64,000 nucleotides of DNA from Anaerohabitans sp964387285 (GTDB taxonomy: Bacteria > Zhuqueibacterota > Zhuqueibacteria > Residuimicrobiales > Residuimicrobiaceae): positions 99,522-163,521 of the forward strand of contig CAYLWO010000004.1 in the NCBI GenBank assembly GCA_964387285.1, given 5' to 3'. The notes beneath the pieces are model-generated. The model was not told where the DNA came from. It did not search any database and saw only the letters and a program-made list of their open reading frames with translations. The translations under genes were made by a program, and so were the position numbers. Positions 44,861 through 54,157 of this stretch are shown piece by piece; position 1 is the first letter of the stretch, and each line of letters opens with the position of its first letter.

Positions 44861-45672
44861 TCATTCTAGCTGCTTCGCGGCCAAAACCGCATCGATTTCA
44901 CTCACGACCTCTTTGAGCTTTTCAATGGCTCGTATTCTGGACTCTTCAGGCCGCCAACCGCTCGAATTTAGCAGTTCGGAGAATTCCTGATCAAAAAGAT
45001 CAATTTTCGCTTGCATGCTGGGTGCATGGGTGGTAAACAGGGTCTGCCGATACCCCGCGCCAGGCGTAGGAGTTATGGACTCGGCATAAAACCAATCACC
45101 CAGAATGGTAACACTTTCATTCACGACGCCCTCATGATAAAAGGCAAACTAATATTGTTCATCATCATCAAGCGAAGAAAGAAAATCGATCAAAATGCGA
45201 GATCTAGCACGACGGGCAACAGGACCATAAAAACTAAATGTCTCACGGGGATCAATAATAATTTTAAAACCTGAGTTGACTGCGTGAAATCCGAGCGCCA
45301 AACGCTCAGCGAGAAGGCGTTTTGAGCAAAATTCTCTTATATATATTGGGCCACAGCTCTCTTGCCCCAGGCGATCGGCAAAACGGGAATTTGCATAGCT
45401 ACCGCATAGCCGATCTCTTGATGCACCCAGCCGTGATCGCTGGATGCCGGAGTAATGATGGGCATGACCACATGAGCATGCGCGATAAATCTTTTAATTT
45501 GGTCATGGAATCCCTGACCTGCGGCAAAATCTTCATCCCAAAGAGGCGCCAAACCCAGGTTCTGAATTACCGCACAAATTTTCTCAGCCAATGCTTTATC
45601 TTGATGAGAATAGCTGATATACTTCAGTTCATCACTCCTGATAAAGGTATAGAATGTTACCTTTAAAAACAA
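44861..45672 (-). pseudogene. Decayed paralogue of the neighbouring TIR-domain gene
   Basis: Minus-strand 45672-45337 encodes a TIR domain (YISYSHQDK, LWDEDFAAGQGFHDQIKRFIAHAH, MPIIT, WVHQEIGYAVA) that is close to the intact gene at 43660. In another frame the sequence goes on as CSKRLLAERLALGFHAV then FKIIIDP, and after an in-frame TAG (45149-45151) as VNESVTILGDWFYAES to the end at 44861, all matching the intact C-terminal domain. About 125 residues between the two parts are missing. One deletion with frameshift plus one nonsense codon therefore inactivated it. Confidence 0.8.
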
Positions 45673-45757
45673 CAGTTTTCCATACTCCCTTCCGGTTTCG
45701 TTTCCTTAGGAAAATATGAAAAGGTCACTCCATTCTATACAGATCAGAAGAGACTCT

Positions 45758-46852
45758 CTATTCCATCTTTAATATACCCCCCACAATCCCCTCTGCCGTT
45801 TTCTCCAACCGTTTCTTGGCCTCGGCCAAATCCTGATTGCTCTGTAATTTTTCCGCCACCCAGTGCAATCTGTTCAAATTGGCAAAAATGAGTTTGTACA
45901 AAGGGATCGAAAGAGAGCGGCTGCCCCATACCACCTCGGTCTTTAAAAACTGACTGAACGCCTGGCTCAATTTCCCGTACAACGAAAGCGTGTGCTGCGG
46001 GATATCGTTGATTTCGCTGCCGTCCAATTGCACCAATTTGCCGAGAAACTGTTCGATGGCCGGATGCGGATAACCGGTCTGGAAAAACCGGATCATGGCA
46101 TCATCCACCGCGCCGCGCAGTTCACACAGCTCGCCGCTGAGACACAGATAGAGCAATTCAATGGCCTGTTTGAAATGATCCAGACCAAAATGCCGGGCGG
46201 TGAGAAATCCCGGCCGCTGATCGTCGTGCCACGCCGCCTGAAACACATGCCGTCCCAGTTTGTAGAGGATTTTATCGATTTTGTAAGAATCACCCGATTC
46301 TCCCCCGCCGGATATGGCTCCGGCTGCCTGGCGGAACTGCGACAACCGCAGCGCATACTCTTCATGCCCCATGTGCATATATTTCACAAATCGTTCGTCG
46401 GTCATGGGAAAACCCGGACTGAGATACAGATCTTCAACAATCAGAGAATATTCCGACCAATAATCAGAATCCTGCCTGAAAAGATAATATACCGGCAGAC
46501 CATGATCCAGTCGACGAATGTCCAGATGGATGTCATAACTGACGTCGCGCAGCGCTTCACGCAAACTCTTTTGATCGGATAAAGTTGCCTTGCTGTCGCC
46601 CCAATAACTCTTGATGTGCATGGGTTCGTTGAGTATGGCGGTCATGCGTTCCAGCATGTGCAACGATCCGCCCTTTTCCTCCAACTGCAGGCGCAAATCG
46701 TCATAGCCGGACAGGCGGCTTGTCAGCGGCGCAAGAATCTCTTCAGCCTTTCTGTCATCTCCCCGCCGATATCGCACAGAATCGTAGCCGTCGATGCCGG
46801 AGTAGTCATACTCCCGACTTTTTTTTTCAACCATTCCATCATATTTCATCAT
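45758..46852 (-). CDS. Uncharacterised protein, last gene of the AAA+/VWA operon
   Basis: A 364-residue soluble protein with no family recognised. It starts with a charged, tyrosine-rich segment (REYDYSGIDGYDSVRYRRGDD) and continues mostly helical, with conserved-looking blocks DIHLDIRRLDHGLPVYYLFRQDSDYW, GRHVFQAAWHDDQ and LYKLIFANLNRLHWVAEKL. The Tyr/Ser-rich N-terminus resembles the YGDSYRSGYSYTYRKRR start of the VWA protein upstream, perhaps a shared docking tail. It lies 12 bases after the VWA gene and has AAAGGA before the start. Its position suggests a fourth subunit or adaptor of the AAA+/VWA complex. Confidence 0.7.
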   Translation of the reverse strand: MMKYDGMVEKKSREYDYSGIDGYDSVRYRRGDDRKAEEILAPLTSRLSGYDDLRLQLEEKGGSLHMLERMTAILNEPMHIKSYWGDSKATLSDQKSLREALRDVSYDIHLDIRRLDHGLPVYYLFRQDSDYWSEYSLIVEDLYLSPGFPMTDERFVKYMHMGHEEYALRLSQFRQAAGAISGGGESGDSYKIDKILYKLGRHVFQAAWHDDQRPGFLTARHFGLDHFKQAIELLYLCLSGELCELRGAVDDAMIRFFQTGYPHPAIEQFLGKLVQLDGSEINDIPQHTLSLYGKLSQAFSQFLKTEVVWGSRSLSIPLYKLIFANLNRLHWVAEKLQSNQDLAEAKKRLEKTAEGIVGGILKME

Positions 46853-46864
46853 TCATTCCTTTCA

Positions 46865-48970
46865 TCAAGAGTTGGCGCTCTTGTTGATCCATTTGGCGCG
46901 TTCCTGAATGCAAGAGGCCACGTACAGTCCGATCTGGCCGGCCACGGACACATAATCCTGCAGGTCTTGTTGTTTTATGCAGATGACCTTGTCCACCCGT
47001 TCTTCGAAACCGGTCTGGCCCTGCACGCCCAACGCCACCAGCGTGGTGTGCAATTTGCCCTTCATCTCTTTGTACAGACTTTCAAAAACCGATTCGACCT
47101 CCTGTTTGCCGGTTTTGGGTCCACGGAACGATTGATTCCATGCGCAATCGGTGATCAGAATAAAATAGATCATTCTATTTCGTGCGATCTTGCGCGCCTC
47201 CTGCATCATAAAGGCGATAGAAAGCGCATCGGATTGCGCGCCGGTTCCGCTCTCCGGCAAAGTGATCAATGCGCGCACCGCGTCTTTGCGGCCAACGGCC
47301 GGCGTCTTGTGCGGATGATGCATCCACTGCACCAAAGGTCCGCTCAAACCGTCCCGTATGCTGCCGCTGTGGTAGAGTCCAGCCAGCACTTCAATCTCGG
47401 TGCGCGCCGTTGAACTGAGCCAAGCCGAGGCCAGCACTTTCAGCATACGCATCTGCAACTGATTCAAAGAACCGGAACCATCGCAGGCCAATAACAACAC
47501 CGGACGACCGCGGCGATCAGCTTTATCCACAGAGCGGTAGCGCTTGAATATGGCGGACGAAAATTCCGCCATGGCCAACCGGGAGACGTCCAGCGAGCCG
47601 CTGGTGCGCCATCGTTCCATCATCGGCACGCGCTCAATATTGGGATACAAAGAGCGTTGCATGGCCTTGGCCAGGGGGTCCGCCTCCTGCAGCAATTTTT
47701 GCAGCGCCATATAATCATCCGATAATTCGATCGGACGGTCAAAAATCTCGCCCTGTTGTTTGTTGTTATCGCCGAAATTCAAATCAACTTCGTGACCTTC
47801 TGTCGGATTGCCCTGAATGGGTCCTTCCGTAAACACCGATCGACGGGCCTGGGCCTCCAGCAGATCATAACGCATATCTTCATGCGCCTGTCCCTGACCG
47901 CCGGCTTTATTGGCGGCGTCGATAAAATCAGTTATTTTTTTTTGCAGCGACTGCGCGTTTCGTTGATGGCCCTGAGTCCCGGTATCTGCCGGCTGGGTGA
48001 AAAATTCACGCACCTGATCCGCCCACTCTTTTTGGGCAAACAGTTGCGGCGGTCGCGGTTTGTTCAACGGCGGCAACTCGTCGATGGGCGATTGCGGCGG
48101 AGAATTCTTGCGAAAGGTGTAATCGGTCGTGTCATCGGGTCCGGCAACGACCTCATCCTCATCATAATCGTGCTCCTCATCCGTCGCAGAGAGATATTTG
48201 GCAAGTCGCCCGGTCAGCGTCTTGGTCCAATTCATGCCCAGATCTAAAAGCTGCTCCGGGCGCGAATCCGCCATCTCTTTAAAAAACGGTTGGCTGGCAG
48301 CAAATGCCGTTTTCAGAATATCTGCGGTCATGGGATGCACGGGTAATTGCCGCCAATCAGGCAGCACATCGCCGTACAGTACTACGGCATTGATAATTTC
48401 CGGTACGGATGAAAACTGCAGATTTTGCTGGGCCGATGAAAAGAGCCGGTACATCTCTATGCATGATAACGGCGCATGCCGGGATAAATCCTCCAAAATG
48501 AGACGCGTTTGCACGGCAGTCGCCACGATGGTGGCCAGCGCTTTATAATCCTCATCATCGACGTCAAATATCTGGTCGTGATCGGCCGGCGAATCGAGAT
48601 AACTTTTGAGCATGGTCAGCAACAACTTGTCCGAGGCATACGCCTGATACTCCAGATAAGCCGTCAGTCCCAATGCTGCCGGCACCGCCAAGGCCGAAGG
48701 ATAACTGGTATAACACGGCGACAACTGCGGCTTTACTTTCGGTTGCGCCGAATTGGCAGCCGGTGCGCCGGCTGCCTGTGCTACATAATGCTGCAACTTT
48801 TTCACCATCTGATAAAATAAACGCTGGGCCGGCATACGCACCATGTAATCAAGGTTGGCCTTGAACGCGTCCCCCACCCCCGTGCCGGCCCAGTCTATTT
48901 TGCTCCGGCGTTTGCGATAGGTGTAGCTGTAACCGCTGCGATAAGAGTCGCCATAAGAAGTTTGATTCAT
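46865..48970 (-). CDS. VWA-domain protein partnered with MoxR-like ATPase
   Basis: ATG 48970 (MNQTSYGDSYRSGYSY) has AGAGGTT upstream; the open frame to 49006 would overlap the MoxR gene. The protein has 701 residues. Residues about 60-300 are helical, and a linker rich in Pro/Gln follows (NSPPQSPIDELPPLNKPRPPQ). The C-terminal VWA domain has the MIDAS motif DGSGS near residue 494 with a TGAQSD-like second loop and ILITDCAW. VWA plus MoxR pairs act as metal-dependent adaptor and chaperone ATPase that remodel or insert cofactors into client proteins. The upstream gene ends 16 bases before this start. Confidence 0.85.
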   Translation of the reverse strand: MNQTSYGDSYRSGYSYTYRKRRSKIDWAGTGVGDAFKANLDYMVRMPAQRLFYQMVKKLQHYVAQAAGAPAANSAQPKVKPQLSPCYTSYPSALAVPAALGLTAYLEYQAYASDKLLLTMLKSYLDSPADHDQIFDVDDEDYKALATIVATAVQTRLILEDLSRHAPLSCIEMYRLFSSAQQNLQFSSVPEIINAVVLYGDVLPDWRQLPVHPMTADILKTAFAASQPFFKEMADSRPEQLLDLGMNWTKTLTGRLAKYLSATDEEHDYDEDEVVAGPDDTTDYTFRKNSPPQSPIDELPPLNKPRPPQLFAQKEWADQVREFFTQPADTGTQGHQRNAQSLQKKITDFIDAANKAGGQGQAHEDMRYDLLEAQARRSVFTEGPIQGNPTEGHEVDLNFGDNNKQQGEIFDRPIELSDDYMALQKLLQEADPLAKAMQRSLYPNIERVPMMERWRTSGSLDVSRLAMAEFSSAIFKRYRSVDKADRRGRPVLLLACDGSGSLNQLQMRMLKVLASAWLSSTARTEIEVLAGLYHSGSIRDGLSGPLVQWMHHPHKTPAVGRKDAVRALITLPESGTGAQSDALSIAFMMQEARKIARNRMIYFILITDCAWNQSFRGPKTGKQEVESVFESLYKEMKGKLHTTLVALGVQGQTGFEERVDKVICIKQQDLQDYVSVAGQIGLYVASCIQERAKWINKSANS

Positions 48971-48986
48971 CGTAACAACCTCTATT

Positions 48987-50000
48987 TCAGATAAAATTGG
49001 CTGCAATCGGATTTTGTTCGTCCATGGCCATTTGAATGCTGAACACTTTGGTCAAAATCCCGGAGATCATTTTCTGATCTTCCTTGGGCGCGTTGCCCAG
49101 CAACGTACTCAACGCGATCTGGGCGTTGTTTAGATGCGACATGGCTTTGGCCATGCGCACAAAAGAGAGATACCCATATATGGTGGGCGGCGCCACAGCA
49201 TGCAAAGCGCCCTGAGCGCGGGCGTTGCGGATCTCTTGCCCCAGTTCGACTATTTTGTGCAAAAGCTCGCTGTCCTGCTTGGCTTTGCAATCTTTGCCCA
49301 TGAGATGCTGCAACACCTGCACTTCCAACTCGGCGGATAAATAATCCAAAGTGACGTTGATTGAAAATCGGCGTTTTAATGCATCATCGAGCGTTACCAG
49401 CGTATGAGTGGAATCCTGTTCCGCCTGATAGTTCGAATCCGCCACCCAGGAAATGCCGGCGCCGGACACAATGCTGCCGCCCGGCAGCAAAATATCGCCC
49501 TTGGTCATCAGGTTTAAAAGTCCGCCCTGCACACTGGCAGAGTGGACGCGACCCATCTCCCGCAACCAGATAACCGGATAACAGTCATCGCGACAGGCTA
49601 ATGCATCGCGCAGGGATTGCACCAGTTTGCTCTCTTCATCATAGGTGGCGCCGTCTTTTAAGGAACGCCGCATATACAATTCACCCGGCGTTTCATAGGT
49701 GGCCATTTCAATAGGATAAAGCCTGATCGGTTTGACGCTGAATCCCAGGCCTCGACAAATGGGTTCGAAATTTTCCGGACACCGGGTCAATGCTTCCAAT
49801 AAAGAACTTTTAGCACTGCCGGTGGGGCCGCTGAGATGAATAAACTCGTGCGTCACAATGCCGAACACGACCACCTCGAGCGTGCATTTCTGAATATATA
49901 AGGTATTGCCGCCCGGCGCCGGTTGCACCTCGATCAAATCCATGGCGCCGGCTTTGCGGAATTCAGACTCTTTTTGAATGCGAAAAATTTGCTGACTCAT
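48987..50000 (-). CDS. MoxR-like AAA+ ATPase
   Basis: ATG 50000 (MSQQIFRIQKES) is preceded by AGAGGAGAATTC. The protein has 337 residues. Walker A is SGPTGSAKSSLLEAL at 57-71. The Walker B position is VIWLREMGRVHSASVQGGLLNLM, in which the expected DE is replaced by RE, so ATP hydrolysis may be weak or use another acid. The sensor region is AGISWVADSNY, the arginine-finger region is DDALKRRFSINVTLDYL, and a lid domain follows. It is the second gene of the four-gene minus-strand operon. It should act with the VWA protein downstream. Confidence 0.82.
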   Translation of the reverse strand: MSQQIFRIQKESEFRKAGAMDLIEVQPAPGGNTLYIQKCTLEVVVFGIVTHEFIHLSGPTGSAKSSLLEALTRCPENFEPICRGLGFSVKPIRLYPIEMATYETPGELYMRRSLKDGATYDEESKLVQSLRDALACRDDCYPVIWLREMGRVHSASVQGGLLNLMTKGDILLPGGSIVSGAGISWVADSNYQAEQDSTHTLVTLDDALKRRFSINVTLDYLSAELEVQVLQHLMGKDCKAKQDSELLHKIVELGQEIRNARAQGALHAVAPPTIYGYLSFVRMAKAMSHLNNAQIALSTLLGNAPKEDQKMISGILTKVFSIQMAMDEQNPIAANFI

Positions 50001-50025
50001 GATGAATTCTCCTCTGGTATGCAAA

Positions 50026-52239
50026 TCAGTGGCTTGCATCTAATAACAGTTTATTGTTTTCAAATCGAACGGTCAAGCTGCGACTGTTTCTGTGATTTTG
50101 TCTAAGCCAGTCGATGAACGCCTGAGCAGCCAGGTTGCGTCCATGCTCGATGATCGCTCTGGCGCCATAGGAAAGCAGGCTCGCTTCCAGCGTGTTCATC
50201 ACTTTTACACCGAGCCCTTTGGCCAGATGCAGGGAATCGATCTCCAACCCGGTGCGTTCAGCGCTGGTTTTAATTGAATTCGTGATAATGCGCTCAACAA
50301 TCACGGCCAACGCATCGCCGGACAGGGGTTCAAAAAGGATCGGCGTGCCGATGCGGCTGAGAAATGCACTGGAAAAGGTGCGTTTGATTTCAGTGCTTAC
50401 CCGTTTTTGCACCTCGGTTTCCGAAGGATCGTTGTTAAAGCCCAAACCCTTGCGCACATTTTCATCCAGCCCGTCCGGCAGATTGATGGTAAAGGCAAAG
50501 ATCAGATTGGCGCAGGAAAACATGGCGCCGCTGGCGCTTTGCGCTTCGCCGGTTTCCAGGACTTGCAGAAACAGGTCTCCCAGCGCCGAACGGACCTGCG
50601 GCACGGCATGATCGAGATCGCTGATCTCGATCACGGCGCCGATATGATGTTTGGCAGCCTGTTCCAATCTTCCGCTTTGATGCGAGCCGACAATACCCCG
50701 TCCGCTGCCCAACAGTTGCGCCGAAGCGATATAAAAATCCGGGATACTGGCTGCGTCAAAATTGATATACGGCACCTCCAGGCGTTGCGCCAGCAATACA
50801 GCGCTTTCCGATTTACCGGTGGCCGGCGTGCCCTGTGCGCAATATCTGAATGGTTGCCAAACCGGTCGTGTCAAACATTCCATTTGCAGACGACCCACCA
50901 GCTGTTCCAGGGCAGAATCCTGGGCAAATAAATGCTCTTTAAAATAATCAAGTAAATCCGGATCGAGCAGATTCCTGGTAAAACGATCCTGCACATGTCG
51001 ACTACGACCGCCGCGTGGTTTATGAGAAAGTCCGGACAGCGTTTCGCTCAAATCGGAAACGGTTTGTACAAACTCGGCGCCGGATGCTTTGCCGGCACGA
51101 TTTGCCAGATTGCGCATTTCTCGTCGCACCGTGGTCAGCAACAGCCGCTTTTGACTTTCAACAGGCTGCATTTGCAGCACCGATAATGCTCGGTGCAAAA
51201 TAGTTTGCTTTTCCCGCGCACTCAGCCCACCTTGTTCTAAAGCGCACCAGTCAACGCAGAATGACGTCAGAACCGAAATATCGAATTGTGGCGCATGCAC
51301 AACGACCGGCAACAAGGGATCGTTAATGCCGCCCTGTCCGCCGTGAAATAAGCTTTGCAACTGAGAAAAAGAACCGCTGAATAGAACCGGTTTATTAATC
51401 TGCTGCAAAGCCAGCAAAGCGGATTGCATGTCATTGCTCAATTCGTAAATATTAGCCGCAATCTGAATCCGCATGGCGCTGACGACAATCAGGCCGGGTG
51501 CTTTTTGCGCTACCTCGATAATTCCTTTAGCCGGTAAGGCCGCAGGCAGATACCGTCCCAGACTCCAGTTGACGGAAGATAATCCGGAGGCCAATAGGGC
51601 TAAACTGTACTGTTCACTGACCGGGTCCTCCACTGCCAGGGCGATGGACAAGGAACCTTTAAGCATCTCGCTGGTCTGTTCAATCCAGCCGTCGTATTCC
51701 GGAGCGAAATTTTTCACAGGGAATACCGGCGCCAGTAAATCAGCGCATTTTTTATAAACGTCGACCAGCTTGCCGTCGCTGACAATCTCCGGCAGTTCCT
51801 GCCGCAGATTGCGCGCCAATTCGTCCAGCCGTTTCACCTCTCCGGTAAGAGCATTGGCGCGGCTGAACGACAACGGCACTGCCTGCACCAGCAAACCGAT
51901 GGAATATCTGATCATGCCTGTTTGCGCATCGATTTCCGGTTGTACGATGTGAACCTTCTCTCCCAATTGCGACATCTGATCAAATAGCGGGTCAATGGCC
52001 ATGCGTAGACCGGCTCGTGCAGTCATCAATTCCATTTGCAGCAGTATCATGCCCTGGTCGGTCAGGCGGCCTGTGACCGATTGGATGCCGTCGCGAGCCT
52101 GTTTGGCTTCTGCCGTAAAAGAGTCTTGCCTGCCGTAAGACTTGATGTTCATGTCCAGAGCCTGCGCCACCAGCGCCATCACCTGATCCAATGCGGATTG
52201 CGATTCGTTACCGGCCAGAGAAAATTCTTTAGAGTTCAT
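50026..52239 (-). CDS. ClpA/B-like AAA+ protein with long helical N-terminal region
   Basis: A 737-residue protein, first of the operon. Residues 1-430 are helical and carry no recognised enzyme motifs. The AAA+ module (about 440-735) resembles ClpB domain 2: LFAQDSALEQLVGRLQ, Walker A GTPATGKSE at about 469-477, Walker B AVIEISDLDHA, FLSRIGTPILFEPLSGDAL with an arginine finger, and the C-terminal small domain (YGARAIIEHGRNLAAQAFIDWL). Walker B reads SDLDHA rather than DEIEKA. It lacks a second AAA module and the ClpB middle coil, so it is not the housekeeping disaggregase. It likely remodels proteins inside this system. Confidence 0.8.
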   Translation of the reverse strand: MNSKEFSLAGNESQSALDQVMALVAQALDMNIKSYGRQDSFTAEAKQARDGIQSVTGRLTDQGMILLQMELMTARAGLRMAIDPLFDQMSQLGEKVHIVQPEIDAQTGMIRYSIGLLVQAVPLSFSRANALTGEVKRLDELARNLRQELPEIVSDGKLVDVYKKCADLLAPVFPVKNFAPEYDGWIEQTSEMLKGSLSIALAVEDPVSEQYSLALLASGLSSVNWSLGRYLPAALPAKGIIEVAQKAPGLIVVSAMRIQIAANIYELSNDMQSALLALQQINKPVLFSGSFSQLQSLFHGGQGGINDPLLPVVVHAPQFDISVLTSFCVDWCALEQGGLSAREKQTILHRALSVLQMQPVESQKRLLLTTVRREMRNLANRAGKASGAEFVQTVSDLSETLSGLSHKPRGGRSRHVQDRFTRNLLDPDLLDYFKEHLFAQDSALEQLVGRLQMECLTRPVWQPFRYCAQGTPATGKSESAVLLAQRLEVPYINFDAASIPDFYIASAQLLGSGRGIVGSHQSGRLEQAAKHHIGAVIEISDLDHAVPQVRSALGDLFLQVLETGEAQSASGAMFSCANLIFAFTINLPDGLDENVRKGLGFNNDPSETEVQKRVSTEIKRTFSSAFLSRIGTPILFEPLSGDALAVIVERIITNSIKTSAERTGLEIDSLHLAKGLGVKVMNTLEASLLSYGARAIIEHGRNLAAQAFIDWLRQNHRNSRSLTVRFENNKLLLDASH

Positions 52240-52317
52240 TTTTTACTTTCCGATTGTCGTCGATCTTTTTTCACTGCAAAAATACGATATGAATTTTAAA
52301 CGTGCTTCTCCATTTTT

Positions 52318-52400
52318 CTGCTCAACAATGAGCAGGTGGTATTGCGGAAAAAGAAATCATGAGCAGCCGGGAGCAGTTCTTGGCCGTTAAATTCTGCTCA
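52318..52400. promoter_or_regulatory. Cluster of TGAGCAG half-sites in divergent promoter region
   Basis: The gap 52240-52513 between the minus-strand AAA+/VWA operon and the plus-strand NtrC-like gene holds CTGCTCA (52318-52324), TGAGCAG (52329-52335), TGAGCAG (52360-52366), a near copy GGAGCAG (52370-52376) and CTGCTCA (52394-52400). The first two form a palindrome with a 4-base spacer. Such clusters in divergent promoters are usual for a shared transcriptional regulator. Confidence 0.5.
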
Positions 52401-52513
52401 TCTCTTTCAGGAGACCAGATTAAAAAAATGTAATTTAATTTGATTTGGGCTTCATGATTTGTTATATTTGCTATTGGGGAAATAACATTCGATTTCAACA
52501 GGGGACTCGTCAA

Positions 52514-54157
52514 ATGAATTTCGAAGCATTAATTCTCACCTCTCCGAACATGGCGCTGCGTAAGATCAGGTTGAGCGCACATTCCGGCCAGGAGTGGGCT
52601 GCCGCAAAGAAACGGCATGCGCCGGCCGTGCTGGTTATCCGTGACGGTGTGCGCAATGAATTGCTGCAACTCTCCGAATATTTTACGGATTGCGGGAAGA
52701 AAAATCCGGCCAAGGAGCTGGCTGTCGTGATGCTGCAAAAGGAGAAAATGCCGTTGATCCAGGGCGTTTACCAGGAAAAGAGCAAGCTTCTACGCAGCAT
52801 CCGCGTTTTACTGGCAAGAGCCGGGATAAAAAATGACAACAATTTGTATTGCATTTCCATTAATGAAGAACTCTTTGAAGCCATGCAGGAATCTGCAAGC
52901 GAAGAAACAGCGCCTGTTGCCCGCGCGGAGGTTTCAGCTGAGGAATCGAGTTTGCTGCATCTGCTGAGTCCTCGAGAGGCGCCGGCAGAACTCAAAAAGA
53001 TGTTCGTGGGCAAATCGCCGGAAGTGCAGTTGGTGCATCAATTGATCCTGTGTGCGGCGGAACACAGCGATCCGGTATTAATCGTCGGGGAAAGCGGAAC
53101 CGGCAAAGAGACGGCAGCGCGTTGCATTCACCAAGCCACGAACAAGTCAAAAAGCACGCCTTTTATCATCGTCAATTGCAGCGGCATCCCAGGCAATCTT
53201 TTTGAAACCGAGTTGTATGGCCATGAGCGCGGCACCATGCCTAACTCGCCTCTCAATAAAAAAGGATTGTGGGAGTTGGCCGGGAATGGAATCCTGTTTT
53301 TCGACGAAATCGGCGATCTGCCGTTATCGCAGCAGGCGAAAATTTTATCAGTTTTAAACACGCACGCACTGCATCGCGTTGACGGAAAAGAACGCGTCGA
53401 GATCAAAGCGCGCATGATCGCTTCGACCAGCCGCGATTTATACGCCATGGTGCAGAAAAGACAATTTCGCGAAGATCTGTACTATCGGCTGCGTGCGTTC
53501 GTGATCTACACGCCGAGTTTGCGCTCCCATCCGCAAGATGTTCCTGATTTGGCTGTGGACATCTGGCGCCGTATTTCAAACAGCGACCAGGCCCGATTGC
53601 CCAAAAACATGTTGTCTGAATTGCAAAAGCAGCATTGGTCGGGCAACATCAGGGAATTATATATGGTGTTAAAGGTCCTCTACAGCTATTTTGGCAGTAC
53701 GAATTTAAAGCTGGATCATCTGCAGGCGGTCTTGCGGCAACAGCAGATCATGGAGCCGATTGATCCGGCCGTGAGATCGGAAGCAGAGCTGGTTTTACAT
53801 CGCGTGGACTGTTTGCATCATTTGCGTCGCGTGGATGAAGCGCTGCGTCAGATCAAGGTAACGTTGCGGCCGCTGTTTTATGAACGCAATAGAGCCTATG
53901 CCGCAATGAATTCGGTGCCTGCTCTGCAAAACGCGATCCTCGAACTGGATCAGTTGTGCAATCATCCCCTGCTGTTTTTTGATGATGCTTTGTTTGATCA
54001 CGTTCGCCATCTGAACGGAAATCTGAGATCGTTTTGCAATCTGTTGGTTAAAAGTGAGAAAAAAGCTGAAGTGTTCTGGCAAAAAGAAATTGTCAAGCAC
54101 TATACCGACACGCAGAAAATGGTGTTTCAACAGGTTAAAAAATTGATGAAACAATAA
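52514..54157 (+). CDS. NtrC-type AAA+ protein lacking the sigma54-contact motif and HTH domain
   Basis: ATG 52514 (MNFEALIL) has AGGGGAC upstream; the frame to 52445 is not needed. The protein has 547 residues. An unusual N-terminal domain spans 1-155. The AAA+ domain has Walker A GESGTGKE at about 193-200, Walker B FFDEIGDLPLSQQAK, arginine-finger region REDLYYRLRAF and sensor II WSGNIRELYMVL at about 376. The GAFTGA loop that contacts sigma54 reads GTMPNS (239-244). The C-terminal 160 residues are helical, with no Fis-type helix-turn-helix. It is therefore unlikely to be a classic enhancer-binding activator. It diverges from the AAA+/VWA operon. Confidence 0.85.
   Translation: MNFEALILTSPNMALRKIRLSAHSGQEWAAAKKRHAPAVLVIRDGVRNELLQLSEYFTDCGKKNPAKELAVVMLQKEKMPLIQGVYQEKSKLLRSIRVLLARAGIKNDNNLYCISINEELFEAMQESASEETAPVARAEVSAEESSLLHLLSPREAPAELKKMFVGKSPEVQLVHQLILCAAEHSDPVLIVGESGTGKETAARCIHQATNKSKSTPFIIVNCSGIPGNLFETELYGHERGTMPNSPLNKKGLWELAGNGILFFDEIGDLPLSQQAKILSVLNTHALHRVDGKERVEIKARMIASTSRDLYAMVQKRQFREDLYYRLRAFVIYTPSLRSHPQDVPDLAVDIWRRISNSDQARLPKNMLSELQKQHWSGNIRELYMVLKVLYSYFGSTNLKLDHLQAVLRQQQIMEPIDPAVRSEAELVLHRVDCLHHLRRVDEALRQIKVTLRPLFYERNRAYAAMNSVPALQNAILELDQLCNHPLLFFDDALFDHVRHLNGNLRSFCNLLVKSEKKAEVFWQKEIVKHYTDTQKMVFQQVKKLMKQ

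Noticed and set aside
44861..45124. Small 87-residue gene on the minus strand
   Set aside because: Its sequence matches only the last third of the neighbouring TIR protein and is in frame with upstream homologous sequence across a TAG, so it is part of a pseudogene.
52514..54157. Annotation as a sigma54-dependent transcriptional activator
   Set aside because: The AAA+ core fits, but the GAFTGA loop and the DNA-binding domain are absent, so the regulator call was not used.
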